From assembly GCF_003852525.1 (NCBI RefSeq), contig NZ_QAJL01000001.1:1203133-1267132 (forward strand): a stretch of DNA of 64,000 nt, read 5' to 3'. Shown here in pieces: positions 61,004 to 64,000 of the stretch. Positions within the stretch are counted from its first letter, which is position 1. Each line of letters opens with the position of its first letter. The translations under genes were made by a program, and so were the position numbers. The DNA comes from Pedobacter sp. KBW06 (lineage in GTDB: Bacteria; Bacteroidota; Bacteroidia; Sphingobacteriales; Sphingobacteriaceae). The notes beneath the pieces were generated by a model. The model was not told the DNA's origin, did not search any database, and worked only from the letters and a program-made list of their open reading frames with translations.

Positions 61004-64000
61004 CTAGAAGTTTACATTTAGTCCCAGGGTGATTGTTTTCGAGATCGGATATTTCATCCCATCACCGCTCCCCAATTCCGGGTCCCAGATTTTCAGGCTG
61101 TCCCAAACGGCAAGGTTATAGCCCATAACATATACCCTGGCCTTATTGACATGAATGGAAGACATCAGTTTTGAAGGCAAGGTATAGCCCAGCTCCACAT
61201 TTTTCAGTCGCAGGTAAGCACCATCTCTGAGCCAGTAGGTAGAGGTCCTGTAGTTGTTGCCGCTTCCACCATAACTTAGTCGCGGGTACTTGGCATTGGG
61301 ATTTTCTGTTGCCGGGTTACCTGAAATCTCTTTCGAAATCCAGCGGTTTTTAGGATCGCCAAGGTCGGTCAGTACATTTCCCCAGGCGCCATCTGCGAAG
61401 GGATAAACACTTGGCCCATTAATGAAATAAGAAGAGCTTCCGGCACCTTGTAAATGAACGTTGATGTCAAAGCCTTTCCATACGACAGAAAAACCAAATC
61501 CATAGATCATGCTCGGCACCCTTGATGCCCCAATGGGCACCACATCGTCATCGTTGATGATCCCGTCGCCGTTCACATCTTTGTATTTGACATCGCCCGG
61601 CATGTATTCGCCAAACATCTGTTTAGGGCTGTTTCTGATTTCTTCATAAGATTGAAATAAACCTAAGTCGATCAGTCCCCTCGCCTGTTCATAACGGAAT
61701 CCCTGTGTCATGCGATAAGGTAAGTTGTTGGCCTCTTCATCAAATTCCAGCACTTTATTTTTGGAGTAAGTGACCGTACCACGCAAAGTAAAATCGACTT
61801 TATTCATGCGTTTGAAAAAATTAAACTGTCCGTCGAAACCTCTGGACTCCATCTTTCCAACATTTGCCCAGGGCCTGCTTGGCACGCCTACCATTTCCGA
61901 CAAATGGTCCCTTCTTTTGAAGATTTTCTCCCGGGTATCTTTAAACACATCTAACCTGAAAGAGAACAGGTTGCCCAGCACGTTCATGTCAACACCTAAA
62001 TTGTGTTTTTTGGCTACTTCCCATGTCAGCTGATCAGATGCGACCTGGGCGTAATATAGTCCTGCGTAATAATTAGGGCTGATGCTCTCTCCGAAATTGT
62101 ATCCTCCTCTTTCTTTGATCTCACTCAGGTAAGGAAAACGAATGGGACCAAAATTATCGTTGCCGACTTCCCCATAAGAATAACGCACTTTAAAAAGGTC
62201 CAGCCATTTTGCATTTTTCTTCAGAAAGGCTTCTTCAGAGATGTTCCATCCTACAGAAACAGCAGGGAAGAATCCAAACTGGTGTCCTGCTTTAAAGTTC
62301 TCTGAACCGGTATAACCGAAGTTAAACTCGGCCATATAGCGGTCGCGGTAACCATACATCAGTCGGCCGGATACGCCCATATTACGTCTGGCGATCCCCT
62401 TGATGATGTCTCCGCCAACGTTGGAGGTTTCCCTTTGTTCGCGTTGGTTGTACTTGATTAAAGCACCTATATTGTGTCTTTCATTGATTACGGTATTGTA
62501 GATCAGGTCAGTTTCAAGTACATTGATCCTTTCGCCCCAGGCATTTGATTCCTGGAACATCAGTCTTTCCGGCGTGATGCGTTTCATGATCAGGTTTCCA
62601 TCTCTGTCCCTTCTCCGTTCTACATTGTATTGTTCCGGCCATTTTAAGCGGTTGATGTTATTGTCGTTATTGGTATCATAGGCAAAACGGCCAATTGCCT
62701 GCAAACCTTTGGTGATAAAATCCAGCTTTTGCTCCAGGGTAACATTGATCTCATTTTTATTTTTCCAAAACTCCCGGTATCCGGTTTGTGTGGCCATCAC
62801 CCATGGATTGGTGCGGTCGCCGGTACCATATGCGGGAACCAGTCCATTGGAGTACAAAATCGGTGTGGATATCGGCGACTGCCCTATCAATGATTTCCAG
62901 ATGTCAGCAGTGAGCCCCGGAAAATTCTGCTTTTCCAGAAATCCGGAAACACCGAGTTTCAACAGGGTGGTTTTGGTGATGTCCATATCGATATTGGCCC
63001 TGTAATTTGACCTCGTCATATTCGCATTGGTATTGTAGTCTTTCAATGACTGGTCTGATTTATACATCCCTCCTTCGTTGAAATAACTGCCCGACACATA
63101 ATAGCGCACTGTTGATCCCCCACCGTCCAGGTTGACTGCGGCACGATAGGTATTGGCCCCATCGCGCAACATCACGTCCTGCCAGTTTACATTCGGATAT
63201 AGATCAGGGTCAAGACCGCTTTTAAAAAGCTTCAGCTCGATGTCTGAATACATTGGTTCCTGGTTCCGGGTGGTCTTTGCCTCATTCACCAGGGCCGCAT
63301 AGGTTGGTCCATCCACAAATTCGGGTGTCCTCGTCCGGGTCATGTAACCGAATTCGGATTTGCCATTGATGTTTATTTTCCCGGCATGTCCTTTCTTGGT
63401 GGTAATGAGCACCACTCCGTTTGCCCCTTTTGAACCATAAATTGCGGTTGCAGAAGCATCCTTAAGAATGGAAAAGGACTCGATATCCTCGACATTAATT
63501 TCATTAAATGCCCGTTCAAATCCGTCCACTAAAACCAGGGCGGCCGTATTGGCACCAAAGGTGGAAATTCCGCGGATCCAGAATTCGGACCTGTTGTTTC
63601 CCGGTTCTCCAGATCCCTGCATGGCGATCACACCGGCCACATTTCCGGCCAGTGCATTGGTGATATTCCCTGTTGGTGTGCGGAGGTCTTTCACGTTCAC
63701 TGTGGTAATTGCTCCGGTTACCGTTACCTTTTTCTGGATTCCCGTACCGGTCACCACCACATCTGTCAGGACATTGGCTTCGCTCTCTTTTAGCAGGATT
63801 GAAATGACGGTTTTTCCTGCCACCTGAACTTCCTGTTTTTCGAAACCCAGATAAGAAAAAATCAGGGTGCTGTACATTCCGGTTTTGATTTTATATTTCC
63901 CGGTTTCGGTAGTCATTGTTCCCAATCCGGGACGGTCTTTTACGACTACCGTTACGCCCGGAATAGGTTTATTGTTGAGGTCTCTTACGGTTCCTGTGAC
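61004..64000 (-). CDS. SusC-type TonB-dependent transporter, locus 3, N-terminus cut by window end
   Basis: 998 residues are visible; the frame is open to the window edge and continues beyond it. The first visible residues (VTGTVRDLNNKPIPGVTVVVKDRPG) are the carboxypeptidase-regulatory-like domain. Then come the plug (VVTGTGIQKKVTVTGAITTVN, WIRGISTFGANTAALVLVDGFERA) and the barrel ending TITLGLNVNF. The signal peptide and any STN domain would lie outside the window. It imports oligosaccharide with SusD, GH92 and the DUF1735 lipoprotein as locus partners. Confidence 0.93.
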   Translation of the reverse strand, partial: VTGTVRDLNNKPIPGVTVVVKDRPGLGTMTTETGKYKIKTGMYSTLIFSYLGFEKQEVQVAGKTVISILLKESEANVLTDVVVTGTGIQKKVTVTGAITTVNVKDLRTPTGNITNALAGNVAGVIAMQGSGEPGNNRSEFWIRGISTFGANTAALVLVDGFERAFNEINVEDIESFSILKDASATAIYGSKGANGVVLITTKKGHAGKININGKSEFGYMTRTRTPEFVDGPTYAALVNEAKTTRNQEPMYSDIELKLFKSGLDPDLYPNVNWQDVMLRDGANTYRAAVNLDGGGSTVRYYVSGSYFNEGGMYKSDQSLKDYNTNANMTRSNYRANIDMDITKTTLLKLGVSGFLEKQNFPGLTADIWKSLIGQSPISTPILYSNGLVPAYGTGDRTNPWVMATQTGYREFWKNKNEINVTLEQKLDFITKGLQAIGRFAYDTNNDNNINRLKWPEQYNVERRRDRDGNLIMKRITPERLMFQESNAWGERINVLETDLIYNTVINERHNIGALIKYNQREQRETSNVGGDIIKGIARRNMGVSGRLMYGYRDRYMAEFNFGYTGSENFKAGHQFGFFPAVSVGWNISEEAFLKKNAKWLDLFKVRYSYGEVGNDNFGPIRFPYLSEIKERGGYNFGESISPNYYAGLYYAQVASDQLTWEVAKKHNLGVDMNVLGNLFSFRLDVFKDTREKIFKRRDHLSEMVGVPSRPWANVGKMESRGFDGQFNFFKRMNKVDFTLRGTVTYSKNKVLEFDEEANNLPYRMTQGFRYEQARGLIDLGLFQSYEEIRNSPKQMFGEYMPGDVKYKDVNGDGIINDDDVVPIGASRVPSMIYGFGFSVVWKGFDINVHLQGAGSSSYFINGPSVYPFADGAWGNVLTDLGDPKNRWISKEISGNPATENPNAKYPRLSYGGSGNNYRTSTYWLRDGAYLRLKNVELGYTLPSKLMSSIHVNKARVYVMGYNLAVWDSLKIWDPELGSGDGMKYPISKTITLGLNVNF

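Overview
The window looks like chromosomal DNA of a Bacteroidota species of the family Sphingobacteriaceae, most likely Pedobacter or a close relative. The evidence is three SusC/SusD pairs, a FecI/FecR-type sigma/anti-sigma pair, a propeller-type (HTCS-like) sensor, DUF6660 and DUF6266 proteins, many lipoproteins with a Cys-Lys-Lys signature, and promoters of the Bacteroidota type (TTTG, about 20 bp, TAnnTTTG). I recognised no rRNA, tRNA, CRISPR array or intact insertion sequence.

Layout. 0-3.9 kb: housekeeping and hypothetical genes (alpha/beta hydrolase cut by the window edge, DUF6660, PAP2 phosphatase, two lipoproteins, SMI1/KNR4 protein). 4.0-21.2 kb: polysaccharide utilisation locus 1, read leftward: FAD-dependent oxidoreductase, SusC, a leader micro-ORF, SusD, two overlapping paralogous six-hairpin-type secreted proteins, a DUF4886 SGNH hydrolase and a sodium:solute symporter, closed by a strong terminator. 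A divergent LacI-family regulator faces it across a perfect 22-bp operator. 21.2-24.2 kb: a lipoprotein, a secreted jelly-roll polysaccharide lyase between two copies of a short repeat, and a DinB protein.

24.5-39.2 kb: two paralogous FtsX-type permeases of identical length lie in the same orientation. Each has a sigma-54-like promoter and matching upstream dyads at the same spacing. Between them sits locus 2, read rightward: HTH protein, ECF sigma, FecR anti-sigma, SusC with an STN domain, SusD, an ADP-ribose/CDP-alcohol diphosphatase-like metallophosphoesterase and a PLC-like phosphodiesterase. The last two suggest a phosphodiester-containing substrate rather than a plain glycan.

39.2-45.0 kb: CPBP protease, alpha/beta hydrolase lipoprotein, HAD protein, then an Rpn-family PD-(D/E)xK nuclease gene followed by two free-standing 67-codon copies of its own C-terminal module at an exact 229-bp period. 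This is the most striking object in the window: it looks like a toxin with an intragenic antitoxin plus two extra antitoxin cassettes. After it comes an ArsR-AHSA1-DoxX-YdeI operon with a doubled operator over its promoter. 45.2-64 kb: carbohydrate genes: GH2, a broken DUF6266 gene, GH78 alpha-L-rhamnosidase, a two-component system split into sensor and regulator, and locus 3 read leftward (SusC cut by the window end, leader micro-ORF, SusD, DUF1735 lipoprotein, GH92 alpha-mannosidase).

Together the region is a glycan- and phosphodiester-foraging segment. Each locus carries a different type of regulator (LacI; ECF sigma/anti-sigma; split sensor/AraC regulator), interleaved with probable defence and membrane-transport genes.
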